Shown: positions 47,651 through 57,378, counted from the first letter of the stretch. The stretch is 64,000 nucleotides of DNA from Streptomyces qaidamensis (GCF_001611795.1 NZ_CP015098.1:7068001-7132000), one strand, 5' to 3'. The notes: a model not told the origin generated them from the letters alone. Program-made: numbers and translations.

Positions 47651-48648
47651 CGGTCGAGCAGATACCCGTCACCGGGAGGCCGGGCCGCCGCCCCGCCCCG
47701 AGTCCCGCCCGCACGGCACCGGCCGGGCGGCCCCGGATCTCCATGACGGGCCGCAGGCATCGCGCTTTCTACCTGTTCACCGCGCCCTGGATCATCGGTT
47801 TCCTGCTGCTGACCGTCGTGCCGATGGCGTACGCGCTGTGGCTGAGCTTCACCACGTACGACGGCATCTCGCCGCACTGGCGGTACGTCGGCCTCGGCAA
47901 CTACAGCGAACTGTTCTCCGATCCGCAGACCTGGAAGTCCCTCGGCCGTACCGGTCTGTTCGCGATCACGTCGGTGCCGCTGTCGATCATCGCGGGGCTG
48001 GGGCTCGCCGTCCTGGTCAACCGGCCGATCAAGGCACGCGGGTTGTTCCGCACGCTGCTGTATCTGCCGGCAGTGGTGCCGCCGGTGGGCGCGGGACTCA
48101 CCTTCAAGGCGCTCTTCGACCAGAACTCGGGCGCCGCGAACGGCTTCCTCACCCTCTTCGGCTTCGACGCCCTCGGCTGGCTCGCCGACCCCTACGCCCG
48201 CTACGTGCTGTTGATGAGTGTGCTGTGGGCCGCCGGCAACGTCATGATCATCTCTCTGGCGGGGCTCCAGGACGTGCCACGCGAACTGCACGAGGCGGCC
48301 CGGATCGACGGGGCGAGCGCCTGGCGTACCTTCCGCAGCATCACCGTGCCGCTGCTGTCGCCGGTGCTGCTCTTCCAGACCGTCACCGGTGTGATCGCGT
48401 CGGTGCAGACCATCATGCCGCTGCTGCTGACCCCGGACGGCACGACCGCGGGCGTCACCGCGCTGCCGCAGTCCAACTACCTCTACATGATGCACGTGTT
48501 CTCGCAGTACTTCGCGCTCGGCCGCTACGGCTACGCCTCCGCACTGCTGTGGGTGCTCTTCGTCCTGATCCTCATCGCCACCGGGCTCATCTTCAGGTTC
48601 ACGTCCGGCGTGGTGTTCTACAACGTCGACCCGGAGGCGAAGAAGTGA
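47647..48648 (+). CDS. Carbohydrate ABC transporter permease (MalF-like)
   Basis: A 333-residue permease with a 40-residue Pro/Arg-rich cytoplasmic tail and about six spans (FYLFTAPWIIGFLLLTVVPMAYALW first). The coupling loop is PRELHEAARIDGASAWRTFRSITVPLL near residue 220. Starts inside the lipoprotein stop codon (ATGA), implying translational coupling. Confidence 0.92.
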   Translation: MTVEQIPVTGRPGRRPAPSPARTAPAGRPRISMTGRRHRAFYLFTAPWIIGFLLLTVVPMAYALWLSFTTYDGISPHWRYVGLGNYSELFSDPQTWKSLGRTGLFAITSVPLSIIAGLGLAVLVNRPIKARGLFRTLLYLPAVVPPVGAGLTFKALFDQNSGAANGFLTLFGFDALGWLADPYARYVLLMSVLWAAGNVMIISLAGLQDVPRELHEAARIDGASAWRTFRSITVPLLSPVLLFQTVTGVIASVQTIMPLLLTPDGTTAGVTALPQSNYLYMMHVFSQYFALGRYGYASALLWVLFVLILIATGLIFRFTSGVVFYNVDPEAKK

Positions 48649-49508
48649 CCGCCACCAGTCTGCCCCCCGACCCCGCGCCCCGGGTGCGGATACGCGTCCA
48701 CCGCCTGGTCCTCTACACGGTCCTCGTCGCCGTCACCGGCCTGTTCGTCGGCCCCTTCGGCTGGCTGGTCCTCAGCGGCCTGAAGACCCCCGCGGAACTG
48801 GCCGCGTCCCCCGTGCACTGGCTGCCCGGCCACGTCCAGTGGCACAACTTCGCCGACGCCTTCCACCTGATCGACTTCCTCGGCTACGCCCGCAACTCCC
48901 TGATCATCGCGCTCATCTACGCCACCCTCGTCACCCTCAGCTCCGCCTGGGTCGGCTTCGGCTTCGCCCGGCTGGAGGCTCCGGGAAAGAAGACGCTCTT
49001 CGGCATCCTCATCGGTTCGATGATGCTGCCGCAGATGATCACGCTGCTGCCGACCTACCTGATCTTCGCGAAGCTCGGCATGGTCGACACGTACTGGCCG
49101 TGGGTGCTGTGGGGCCTGGCCGCCGCTCCCTATCTCGTCTTCCTGTTCCGCCAGTTCTTCGCCGGACTGCCCCGGGAGCTGGAGGAGGCCGCGATCGTCG
49201 ACGGCTGCGGCTACGGCACGATCTTCTGGCGCATCTTCCTGCCGCAGTCCTGGCCGGTGCTGTCCGCGAGCTTCGTGATCGCCTTCACCTGGAGCTGGGG
49301 CGACTACATCGCGCCCCAGCTACTGCTCTCGACCGACAAGTCGACGCTCGCCGTCGCCGTCATGTCGACATACGTCACCTCGGCCGGCACCCCGGTCGCC
49401 AACCTCCAGGCCGCGGCCTCCGTGATGTACGTCGTCCCGATCCTGCTGATCTTCCTGATCGCGCAGCGCGGTTTCGTCGCCGGGATGTCCACGACCGGCC
49501 TGAAGTAG
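48645..49508 (+). CDS. Carbohydrate ABC transporter permease (MalG-like)
   Basis: A 287-residue permease. GTG start overlaps the preceding stop (GTGA). About six spans and the loop PRELEEAAIVDGCGYGTIFWRIFLPQSWP near residue 180. The C-terminus (GFVAGMSTTGLK) is typical. No ATPase follows; a shared ATPase is presumed. Confidence 0.92.
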   Translation: MTATSLPPDPAPRVRIRVHRLVLYTVLVAVTGLFVGPFGWLVLSGLKTPAELAASPVHWLPGHVQWHNFADAFHLIDFLGYARNSLIIALIYATLVTLSSAWVGFGFARLEAPGKKTLFGILIGSMMLPQMITLLPTYLIFAKLGMVDTYWPWVLWGLAAAPYLVFLFRQFFAGLPRELEEAAIVDGCGYGTIFWRIFLPQSWPVLSASFVIAFTWSWGDYIAPQLLLSTDKSTLAVAVMSTYVTSAGTPVANLQAAASVMYVVPILLIFLIAQRGFVAGMSTTGLK

Positions 49509-49542
49509 CACCTTTTACCGAACCTTTCGCAAGGAGTTGCAC

Positions 49543-51066
49543 ATGAATACGCCGCTTTCACGCCGAACCACCCTCCAGGCCGCCGGTGTCATCGCTGCCG
49601 CCGGCTTGGCCGGCAGCATCGCGGGCACCGCACAGGCGGCCGCGGCGGAGGAGAACGGCACCACCGGCGACAGGGTGGTCATCTACCCGCCCCTTCCGAA
49701 AGTGCCTGTCAACAACTCCTTCACCGTCAAGGTCCGGCCGGTCGGAGGCACCTGGCAGAAGCTCGGCGTCCACCTCGCCAAGCTCGCACTGATCGACCCG
49801 AACACCGGCAGGAACCAGGCCCAGAACTCCTCTTGGGCCGCCTTCGACTTCTCCGGCACCGTCGAGGTCGAGGTCACGTACAACCCGGGCGGCGGCGAGA
49901 AGGTCCGCATCCGTCCGGACTCGTACGGCATCAAGCCCGAGGTGCTCGGCAGCACGGCGCGCTTCACACTGGACCGGCCCCGCAACCTCGTCGTCCAGAT
50001 CGACGACAAGATCTTCGACTGCCTGCACCTGTTCGCGAACCCGATCGAGCAGGACGTGCCCACCGAGGGCGACAAGAAGGTCATGTACTTCGGGCCCGGT
50101 CTGCACACTCACCCCGACCGAACCCTGAAGGTACCCACCGGCACCACCGTCTACCTGGCGCCGGGCGCCGTCCTCACGTCCAGCGTGATCTTCGAGGGCG
50201 TGGAGAACTGCCGGCTGATCGGCCGCGGCGTGGTCTACGACACGACCGGCGGCGCGGTCTTCGTCCGCAAGTGCGAAAACCTCACGATCGACGGCGTCAC
50301 GATCCTCAACCCCCGGTACGAGAACATCAGAGTCGCCGAGTCCAGAAACCTCACCATCAAGAATCTGCGCGCCTTCAGCCACCAGGGCTGGGGTGACGGC
50401 ATCCAGCTCTACTGCTCGGAAAACGTCACGATCGACGGCTGCTTCCTGCGCACCTCCGACGACAGCGTCGCCCTCTATACCCACCGTTGGGACTTCTACG
50501 GCGACACCCGCAACATCACCGTCAAGAACTGTTCCCTCTGGGCCGATGTCGCCCACCCGATCAACATCGGCGTGCACGGCAATTCCGACACCCCCGAGAT
50601 GCTGGAGAACCTGCGCTACGAGAACATCGACATCCTCGACCACCGCGAGCCGCAGGTGACCTACCAGGGCGCCATCGCCTTCATGGTCGGCGACAGCAAC
50701 CTCGTCCGGGACGTCCGGTTCGACAACGTCCGCGTGGAGGACTTCCGCTGGGGCCAGCTCGTCCACATGCGGGTCGAGTACAACCCGAAGTACAACACGT
50801 CGGCAGGCCGCGGCATCGAGTCCGTCTACTTCAAGGACCTCAGCTACAACGGCAAGAACGCCGACCTCTCGATCATCGCCGGCCTCGACGCGGAGCACGC
50901 GATCAAGGACGTCACTTTCGAGAACCTCCGCGTCAACGGCAGGGTGATCGCCGACAGCACGGGCAAGCCGACGTGGTATCTGGCCTCGGACGGCGTGCCC
51001 ATGTTCGTCAACGAGCACGTGACGAACCTCAAGTTCATCACCACCGCCGAGGCGGCCGCGTCATGA
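49543..51066 (+). CDS. Secreted parallel beta-helix enzyme (GH28-like)
   Basis: A 507-residue exported protein, the first depolymerising enzyme of the locus. The signal peptide MNTPLSRRTTLQAAGVIAAA has a twin-arginine start and ends near AQAAAAE. Right-handed parallel beta-helix repeats follow: GTTVYLAPGAVLTSSVIFEGVENCRLIGRG, ENLTIDGVTILNP, RNLTIKNLRAFSHQGWGDGIQLYCSENVTIDGCFLRTSDDSVALY, ITVKNCSLW, HPINIGVHGNSDT. The GDG, SDD and GVHG segments (about residues 285, 305 and 345) occupy the places of the NTD, DD and GHG catalytic motifs of GH28 polygalacturonases, so a uronic-acid-rich or related glycan is the likely substrate; that is inference. It starts 34 nt after the permease stop, with AAGGAG upstream. 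Confidence 0.8.
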   Translation: MNTPLSRRTTLQAAGVIAAAGLAGSIAGTAQAAAAEENGTTGDRVVIYPPLPKVPVNNSFTVKVRPVGGTWQKLGVHLAKLALIDPNTGRNQAQNSSWAAFDFSGTVEVEVTYNPGGGEKVRIRPDSYGIKPEVLGSTARFTLDRPRNLVVQIDDKIFDCLHLFANPIEQDVPTEGDKKVMYFGPGLHTHPDRTLKVPTGTTVYLAPGAVLTSSVIFEGVENCRLIGRGVVYDTTGGAVFVRKCENLTIDGVTILNPRYENIRVAESRNLTIKNLRAFSHQGWGDGIQLYCSENVTIDGCFLRTSDDSVALYTHRWDFYGDTRNITVKNCSLWADVAHPINIGVHGNSDTPEMLENLRYENIDILDHREPQVTYQGAIAFMVGDSNLVRDVRFDNVRVEDFRWGQLVHMRVEYNPKYNTSAGRGIESVYFKDLSYNGKNADLSIIAGLDAEHAIKDVTFENLRVNGRVIADSTGKPTWYLASDGVPMFVNEHVTNLKFITTAEAAAS

Positions 51067-54000
51067 TCACCTCTGCTCCGAGCCGCCGGAACTTCCTCGG
51101 CGGCACGGCGGCCCTGCTGCTGGTGGCGGGCGCGAGCGGACTGCTCGCGCCCGGCACCGCCCGGGCGGCCGGCCACCAGACCGGTCGCACTCGGTTCACC
51201 CATCCCGGCCTGCTGCATTCGGCCGACGACCTGGCGCGTATGAAGGCCGCCGTCGCCGCCAAGGAATCCCCGGTCCACGACGGCTACCTCGCGCTCGCGG
51301 CGCACGCGCGCTCGAAGGCCACCTACACCGTCCAGAACACCGGCCAGATCACCTCCTGGGGCCGCGGCCCCACCAACTTCCAGAACCAGGCCGTCGCCGA
51401 CTCGGCCGCCGCCTACCAGACCGCGCTGATGTGGTGCATCACGGGCGAGAGGGCGTACGCCGACAAGTCCAGGGACATCCTCAACGCCTGGTCGGCGTCC
51501 CTCATGGCCGTCACCGGTGCCGACGGGCCACTCGGCGCAGGACTCCAGGTCTTCAAGTTCGTCAACGCGGCAGAGCTCCTCCGCTACACCGGTTACGACG
51601 GCTGGGCGAAGGAGGACATCGCCCGCTGCGAGGAATCCTTCCTGCGCGTCTGGTATCCCGCGATCTCCGGCTACATGCTCTACGCCAACGGCAACTGGGA
51701 CCTCACGTCCGTCCAGTCGATCCTGGCCATCGGCGTGTTCTGCGAGGAGCCCACCCTCTTCGAGGACGCGCTGCGCTTCGCCGCCGCGGGAGCCGGCAAC
51801 GGCAGCGTCAGGCACCGCATCGTGACCGACGCCGGACAGGGGCAGGAATCAGGGCGCGACCAAGGCCACGAGCAGCTCGCGGTGGGCCTGCTGGCGGACG
51901 CCGCGCAGGTCGCCTGGAACCAGGGCGTCGACCTGTATGCCTTCGACGGCAACCGGCTGCTGAAGAACGTCGAGTACGCCGCCCGCTACAACCTCGGCGG
52001 TGACGTGCCCTTCGTCCCCGACCTGGACCGCACCGGCAAGTACATCAAGACGACCGTCGCCGACAAGGTCCGTGGCAACCTGCCGCCGATCTACGAGATG
52101 GTGTACGCGCACTACGCCGGTGTCCGGGGCCTCGACACCCCCCACACCAAGGCGGCCGTCTTCCGAGGCAGCGGCGGCGCCCGCTTCGTCGAGGGCAGCA
52201 ACGACGACCTGCCCAGCTGGGGCACCCTCACCTTCGCCGGCACCGAGGCCCCCGCCCCGGCCGAGCCCACGGCTCCGGCCGGTGTCACGGCGGTGGGCGG
52301 CCACAAGTCCGTCACCGTGGCGTGGGTGCCGTCGGCGTGGGCGGAGTCGTACACCGTCCTGCGGGCCACGAGCGCCGACGGACCGTACGAGAAGGTCGCG
52401 GCCGGCCTCGCCACGCCGGCGTACACCGACCGTGACGCCCGCGCGGGCAGGCCCTCCTACTACACGGTTACGGCCACCAACTCCCAGGGCACCAGCGCTC
52501 GTTCCGCCTGGGCGGCGGCGGTCCCCGGGCTGCCCGGCCCCTGGGAGACACGCGACGTCGGGGATGTGAAGACCCCCGGGTCGGCCGTCTTCGACGGTGA
52601 GCGGTTCGTGCTGGAGGCGTCCGGGACCGCCGGGACCCACCGTCTGGTCCACCTGCCGCTGCGCGGCGACGGCGTGATCACCGCGCGGATCGTGTATCCG
52701 CTCAGCTCCCAGTACTCCAAGATCGGCGTCACCGTACGGGCCGGCCTGGACGCGGACGCGGCACACGCCGCCATGCTCATCCAGGGACTGCCGCTGCACA
52801 CCTGGAGCGGCGTGTGGTCCGTACGGCCCAAGGCGGGAGCCGCGATCAAGGGCACCGGCAGCACGCCCGTGCCGCCCTCCCAGCAACAGACGATCACCAC
52901 CACCGCCGCCTTCCCGATCTCCTCCCTCGGCGAGCTGCCCGAGTCGGCGACCCCGCTCGAAGCCCCGTACGTCGAGGGCGCGGGCGACGGCTACCGGATG
53001 CGCATGCCGTACTGGGTGCGCGTGACCCGCCGGGGCGCCCACTGCACCGGCGCCATCTCTCCGGACGGCATCCGCTGGACCGAAGTGGGCTCCAGCGAAA
53101 TCGCGCTGAGAAGCACCGCCTACGTCGGCCTCACCCTCACCTCCTGCCTCGGTGTGGACGAGGACTACGCCGAGACCGGCACGGGCGCTTTCGACAACGT
53201 CAGCGTGTTCTCCCGAACCGCCGGCGAGGTCTGGTCCGTGCCCCGCCCGGCCACCGCCGCCGGCGACCTGCGGGCCACCGCGGGCGCCGACGCGGTCGAG
53301 CTGGCCTGGACCGACCCGGACCTCTCGGCCCGCTACACGGTGCTGCGCGCCGCCGCGGCCGACGGCCCCTACGAGACGATCGCCACCGGCATCGGCGCGG
53401 TCGGCTTCGGCACCCGCGTCCGGTACGCCGATGCCACCGGCACTCCGGGCACGACGTACCACTACGCCGTCGCCAAGACCAATTGCGCCGGACGCGGCCC
53501 CCTGTCGCAGTCCGCCACGTCGGTGATGCCGACCCCGTCCATGCCGCAACTCATCTCCGCCACCTCGGCGTTCGCCAACAAGGGCGCGCCCTTCAAACAT
53601 CTCCTGCGGGCTTTGCACGAACCGGTCCGGTTCACCGCGGACGGACTGGCCGGCGGCTTGCGCGTCGACCGGCGTACCGGCCAGATCTCCGGGACACCCA
53701 CGCAGACGGGCCGGTTCACGGTCACCACCACAGCCGGCAACGCCGCCGGAGAAGCCACCGGCACACTCACCCTCACCGTCGGCACCCCGCCGCCCGCGCC
53801 CTGGACCCACGGTGACCTGGGCGACGTCATCCTCGACGACCGCGCCTACGGCACCCTCGGCGTGGTCGCCGTGCAGACCCCCGGCAGCACCGCCCACGAG
53901 GACGGGACCTTCGTGGTGCGGGGCGCCGGGACCGACCTGACCGTCAACAACCAGGGCATGACGGGCCAGTTCGTACGGCGGCCCGTCAGCGGCGACTGCG

Positions 54001-54398
54001 AGGTCACCGCCCGCCTGGTCTCCCGCGCCGGAGCCATCGGCGACCGGGTGGGCCTGCTCATGGCCAAGTCCCTGTCGCCGTTCGACCAGGCGGCCGGGGC
54101 GATCGTCACCGGCGGCACGAGCGCCCAGCTGATGCTGCGCCCGACCGTCGCCGGAAAGTCCACCTTCACGGGCAACGCGGCGGTCACCGCTCCCTGCCTG
54201 CTGCGACTGAAGCGCACCGGCACGCACTTCACCGCATCCGTCTCGTCCGACGACGGCGCCACCTGGACCCCCCTCGCCGAGGGAGACCTCCCCGGCTTCG
54301 GTGACGCCCCCTACCACGTGGGTCTCGTGGTCTGCTCCCGCAGCCCCCTGACCCGCAGCACCACCGAGTTCGACGAGGTGAGCATCACCCCCATGTAG
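51063..54398 (+). CDS. Secreted multidomain alginate-lyase-fold protein
   Basis: A 1111-residue exported protein. Signal peptide: SRRNFLGGTAALLLVAGASG, a twin-arginine type. Domains: an alginate-lyase-like toroid (about 45-390) with NANGNWDLTS near 208, QESGRDQGHEQL near 261 and AWNQGVDLYAFDG near 285; fibronectin type III (about 401-485); a jelly-roll/DUF1349-like sandwich (about 490-720); a second fibronectin III (about 730-825); an Ig-like putative domain (about 825-912, FTADGLAGGLRVDRRTGQISGTP); a second sandwich (about 912-1111). The catalytic Asn, His and Tyr typical of polysaccharide lyases are plausible in the first domain. Starts inside the stop codon of the preceding gene (ATGA). 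The extra domains probably bind polysaccharide. Confidence 0.85.
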   Translation: MITSAPSRRNFLGGTAALLLVAGASGLLAPGTARAAGHQTGRTRFTHPGLLHSADDLARMKAAVAAKESPVHDGYLALAAHARSKATYTVQNTGQITSWGRGPTNFQNQAVADSAAAYQTALMWCITGERAYADKSRDILNAWSASLMAVTGADGPLGAGLQVFKFVNAAELLRYTGYDGWAKEDIARCEESFLRVWYPAISGYMLYANGNWDLTSVQSILAIGVFCEEPTLFEDALRFAAAGAGNGSVRHRIVTDAGQGQESGRDQGHEQLAVGLLADAAQVAWNQGVDLYAFDGNRLLKNVEYAARYNLGGDVPFVPDLDRTGKYIKTTVADKVRGNLPPIYEMVYAHYAGVRGLDTPHTKAAVFRGSGGARFVEGSNDDLPSWGTLTFAGTEAPAPAEPTAPAGVTAVGGHKSVTVAWVPSAWAESYTVLRATSADGPYEKVAAGLATPAYTDRDARAGRPSYYTVTATNSQGTSARSAWAAAVPGLPGPWETRDVGDVKTPGSAVFDGERFVLEASGTAGTHRLVHLPLRGDGVITARIVYPLSSQYSKIGVTVRAGLDADAAHAAMLIQGLPLHTWSGVWSVRPKAGAAIKGTGSTPVPPSQQQTITTTAAFPISSLGELPESATPLEAPYVEGAGDGYRMRMPYWVRVTRRGAHCTGAISPDGIRWTEVGSSEIALRSTAYVGLTLTSCLGVDEDYAETGTGAFDNVSVFSRTAGEVWSVPRPATAAGDLRATAGADAVELAWTDPDLSARYTVLRAAAADGPYETIATGIGAVGFGTRVRYADATGTPGTTYHYAVAKTNCAGRGPLSQSATSVMPTPSMPQLISATSAFANKGAPFKHLLRALHEPVRFTADGLAGGLRVDRRTGQISGTPTQTGRFTVTTTAGNAAGEATGTLTLTVGTPPPAPWTHGDLGDVILDDRAYGTLGVVAVQTPGSTAHEDGTFVVRGAGTDLTVNNQGMTGQFVRRPVSGDCEVTARLVSRAGAIGDRVGLLMAKSLSPFDQAAGAIVTGGTSAQLMLRPTVAGKSTFTGNAAVTAPCLLRLKRTGTHFTASVSSDDGATWTPLAEGDLPGFGDAPYHVGLVVCSRSPLTRSTTEFDEVSITPM

Positions 54399-54423
54399 TA
54401 CTCCACGGATCGGAGAGCCCCAC

Positions 54424-55671
54424 ATGAGCCGCACTTCCCCCCACACGCACCACGAGGGCGGCGGGTTGAGCCGCCGCGGTCTGCTCAAGACCGCCGGCGG
54501 CCTCACCGCAGCCCTCGCCGTCGGCACCACGGCCACCGCCACCACGGCCGGCGCCGCACCCGCCACCTTCACCCACCCCGGCATGCTCCACAACGCCGGC
54601 GACATCAACCGCGCCAAGGTCAGGGTCGCCGCGGGCGACGACCCCTGGCTGTCCGGCTGGAACAGACTGACCGCCAACTCCCACTCCCGGTCCACCTGGA
54701 CCAACCGGGCCACAGCGACGATCATCCGCGGCGGCACCGGAGAGAACTACCCGCAGCTCTACAACGACATCGCGGCCGCCTACCAGAACGCGCTGCGCTG
54801 GAAGGTCGCCGGCACCGAGGCCAACGCACAGTGCGCCGCGAACATCCTCAACGCCTGGTCGCGCACCCTGACCACGGTCACCGGCAACGCCGACCGGTTC
54901 CTCGCCGCCGGCCTCTACGGCTGGCAGTTCGCCAACGCCTGCGAACTCATGCGGGACCACCCGGCGTTCGACCTCGCCGCCGCCCAGGACATGCTGGTCA
55001 GGGTCTTCTACCCGCTCAACAACCAGTTCCTCACCGGCCACAACGACGCCTGCATCACCAACTACTGGGCCAACTGGGACCTGTGCAACATGGCCTCGGT
55101 CATGGCCATCGGCATCCTCACCGACAACGCCGCCAAGTACGACCAGGCCGTCACCTACTTCAAGTCCGGAGCGGGAAACGGTTCCATCCAGCACGCCGTC
55201 CCGTTCCTGTACGGCAACGTCGAGGGCTACGACCTCGGCCAGTGGCAGGAGTCCGGCCGCGACCAGGGCCACACGGTCATGGGCATGGGCCAGATGGGCG
55301 CGCTCTGCGAGATGGCCTGGAACCAGGGCGACGACCTCTACTCCTACGACGGCCGCCGCTTCATGAAGGCCGCCCAGTACGTCGCCAAGTACAACCTGAA
55401 CATGGACGTGCCGTTCACCACCTACACCTGGGGCACCGGCCAGAGCTGTGCCCAGCAGTCGCAGACCGTGCCCGGCTCCGCGTCCCGCGGCCAGGTCCGC
55501 CCGGTCTGGGCGATGCTCCACTACCACTACGGGCGGCGCCTGCTCCTCGACGACAAGTACATCGCCCAGATGTGCTTCTCCGTCGCCCCCGAGGGCGGAG
55601 GAGGTGACTACGGCACCACCAGCGGCGGCTTCGACCAGCTCGGCTTCGGCACGCTGATGTACGCCAAGTAA
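54424..55671 (+). CDS. Secreted alginate-lyase-fold protein
   Basis: A 415-residue exported protein, a single-domain paralogue of the toroid at the start of the preceding protein. Tat signal: LSRRGLLKTAGGLTAALAVG. Shared motifs: YWANWDLCNM near residue 214, QWQESGRDQGHTVMGMGQMGALCEMAWNQGDDLYSYDGRRFMKAAQYV near 275-315, and FTHPGMLHNAGD at the start of the mature region, matching FTHPGLLHSADD in the neighbour. A lyase of the PL5/PL38-like superfamily acting on a uronic-acid polysaccharide is likely; the exact glycan cannot be told. It begins 26 nt after its neighbour with GGAG upstream. Confidence 0.85.
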   Translation: MSRTSPHTHHEGGGLSRRGLLKTAGGLTAALAVGTTATATTAGAAPATFTHPGMLHNAGDINRAKVRVAAGDDPWLSGWNRLTANSHSRSTWTNRATATIIRGGTGENYPQLYNDIAAAYQNALRWKVAGTEANAQCAANILNAWSRTLTTVTGNADRFLAAGLYGWQFANACELMRDHPAFDLAAAQDMLVRVFYPLNNQFLTGHNDACITNYWANWDLCNMASVMAIGILTDNAAKYDQAVTYFKSGAGNGSIQHAVPFLYGNVEGYDLGQWQESGRDQGHTVMGMGQMGALCEMAWNQGDDLYSYDGRRFMKAAQYVAKYNLNMDVPFTTYTWGTGQSCAQQSQTVPGSASRGQVRPVWAMLHYHYGRRLLLDDKYIAQMCFSVAPEGGGGDYGTTSGGFDQLGFGTLMYAK

Positions 55672-55773
55672 CCCGAACAGCCCTCCCACCCGCCCGTGCG
55701 CCGGAATACCGGAACAGAATGAGTTGCTCTGATCTTCACGGTGCACGAGCGCGGTGAGGAGGCTGGTGGACGC

Positions 55774-57378
55774 ATGACGGCAGACCAGGCAGACCCCGTG
55801 GTGAGGACGCCCTTCGGTGCCCTGCGGGGCCGGTACGAACGCGGTGTCGCGGTCTTCCGCGGCATCCCGTACGCGGCCCCGCCCTTCGGACCCCGCCGCT
55901 TCCGCCCGCCCGTGCCGCTGCCGCCCTGGGACGGTGTCCGCGACGCCGGCGCCTTCGGCCCCACCCCGCCGAAACCGCCGTATTCCGACGCCTTCGCCCA
56001 CTACCTGTCCGACCCGGTCGTGCCGGGTGACGACTGCCTCAACCTCAACGTCTGGACCCCGCAGCCCGGCCCCGGAGCCCGCCTCCCCGTCCTGGTCTGG
56101 CTGCACGGCGGCGCCCTGACCAGAGGCTCCTCCGCCGTACCCGTCTACGACGGCCACTCCTTCGCCCGCGACGGCGTGGTCTGTGTATCCATCAACTACC
56201 GGCTGGGTGTCGAGGGCTACGGCCTGTTCCCGGACACGCCCCCGAACCCTGGCCTGCGGGACCAGATCGCCGCCCTGACCTGGGTGTACGAGGCCATCGA
56301 GGCCTTCGGCGGCGACCCCGGCCGCATCACTCTCTTCGGCCAGTCCGCCGGGGCCATCAGCATCGGCGCCCTCATCGCCGCCCCGCAGACCCAGGGGCTG
56401 GTGCGCCGGGCCGTCCTGCAGAGCGGACCGCCCGAGGCGTCCGAGCGGGCCAGGGTGCGGCGGATGGTGCGCCGGATGGCCGCCCGGCTGAAGATCCCCG
56501 CCACCGCCGAGGCCTTCGCCGCCGTCGACCGCGAGCTGCTGCTGCGCACCCAGGCCGAGGTGGGGAAGCGGAGCAGCCCGGTGGTCGGCGGCCCCGCCTT
56601 CGGCATCGTCGTCGACGGCGACGTCGTTCCCCGCGACCCCTTGGAGGCCCTCACGGACGGCGGCGCCGCCCCCGGCGTCGAGCTGCTGCTGGGCTGGACC
56701 CGTGACGAGTACCGGCTGTGGCTGGTGCCGGGCGGTCTCCTGGAGCGCGTCGACCGCCTCGGGGCCGTCGCCGTCGCGGGCGCCATGGCCCGCTGCCACT
56801 GCGGCGGCGAGGTCCCGCGCGGCTACCGCACCCTGCACCCCGAGGCCGGCACGGCGGAGATCGTCGGTCAGCTCGTCACCGACCACCTGCTCCGCCTCCC
56901 CCTGCACCACCTCGCCGACGCCCGCACGGAGCCGTCGTACCTCTACGAGTTCGCCTGGCCCTCGAACCTGCCCGGCCTCGGCTCCTGCCACGCGCTGGAG
57001 CTGGGCTTCGTCTTCGACACCGGGGACGCCGCGGAGTCCCGGAAACTGGCGGGAGAGGGCGCGCCGCAGGAGCTGGCGGACGCCATGCACGCGGCCTGGG
57101 TGCGGTTCGCCGCGGACGGCGACCCGGGCTGGGAGCGCTGGGACGCGGCCCACCCGGTGCGCGTCTTCGGAGACCGCGCACCGGACGCCGAGGACGGTGT
57201 GGCCTATACGGCGTACGGTCCCCGGGACCGTGAACTCGCCCTGTGGCAGGCCGACGCCCTCAGACCTGCGGAACCCGCACCCGTGGTGGTCCCGGCCGAC
57301 GTCTCGCCCGCTCGCGGTACCGAACTGCGGTCGGCCGTACGGCGGCTGCGCCGCTCCGGCGCCCTGCGGCGCCACTGA
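55774..57378 (+). CDS. Carboxylesterase/lipase family protein
   Basis: A 534-residue alpha/beta-hydrolase of the type B carboxylesterase family. Catalytic triad: Ser in GQSAGAISIGAL (about residue 192), Asp or Glu in LLGWTRDEYRLWLV (about 313) and His in GSCHALELGFVF (about 405). The oxyanion hole is WLHGGAL (about residue 110). There is no signal peptide. ATG chosen with GAGGAGG upstream; an earlier GTG is less likely. It may deacetylate or otherwise de-esterify imported oligosaccharides from the polysaccharide attacked by the secreted enzymes just upstream; that link is inference. Confidence 0.85.
   Translation: MTADQADPVVRTPFGALRGRYERGVAVFRGIPYAAPPFGPRRFRPPVPLPPWDGVRDAGAFGPTPPKPPYSDAFAHYLSDPVVPGDDCLNLNVWTPQPGPGARLPVLVWLHGGALTRGSSAVPVYDGHSFARDGVVCVSINYRLGVEGYGLFPDTPPNPGLRDQIAALTWVYEAIEAFGGDPGRITLFGQSAGAISIGALIAAPQTQGLVRRAVLQSGPPEASERARVRRMVRRMAARLKIPATAEAFAAVDRELLLRTQAEVGKRSSPVVGGPAFGIVVDGDVVPRDPLEALTDGGAAPGVELLLGWTRDEYRLWLVPGGLLERVDRLGAVAVAGAMARCHCGGEVPRGYRTLHPEAGTAEIVGQLVTDHLLRLPLHHLADARTEPSYLYEFAWPSNLPGLGSCHALELGFVFDTGDAAESRKLAGEGAPQELADAMHAAWVRFAADGDPGWERWDAAHPVRVFGDRAPDAEDGVAYTAYGPRDRELALWQADALRPAEPAPVVVPADVSPARGTELRSAVRRLRRSGALRRH

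Noticed and set aside
51849..54737. A 962-codon minus-strand frame under the multidomain lyase gene
   Set aside because: High-GC shadow of the plus-strand gene with low-complexity Gly/Arg/Val composition and no motif.
54385..57375. A 996-codon minus-strand frame under the second lyase and esterase genes
   Set aside because: Same reason; both plus-strand genes have catalytic motifs and normal start signals.
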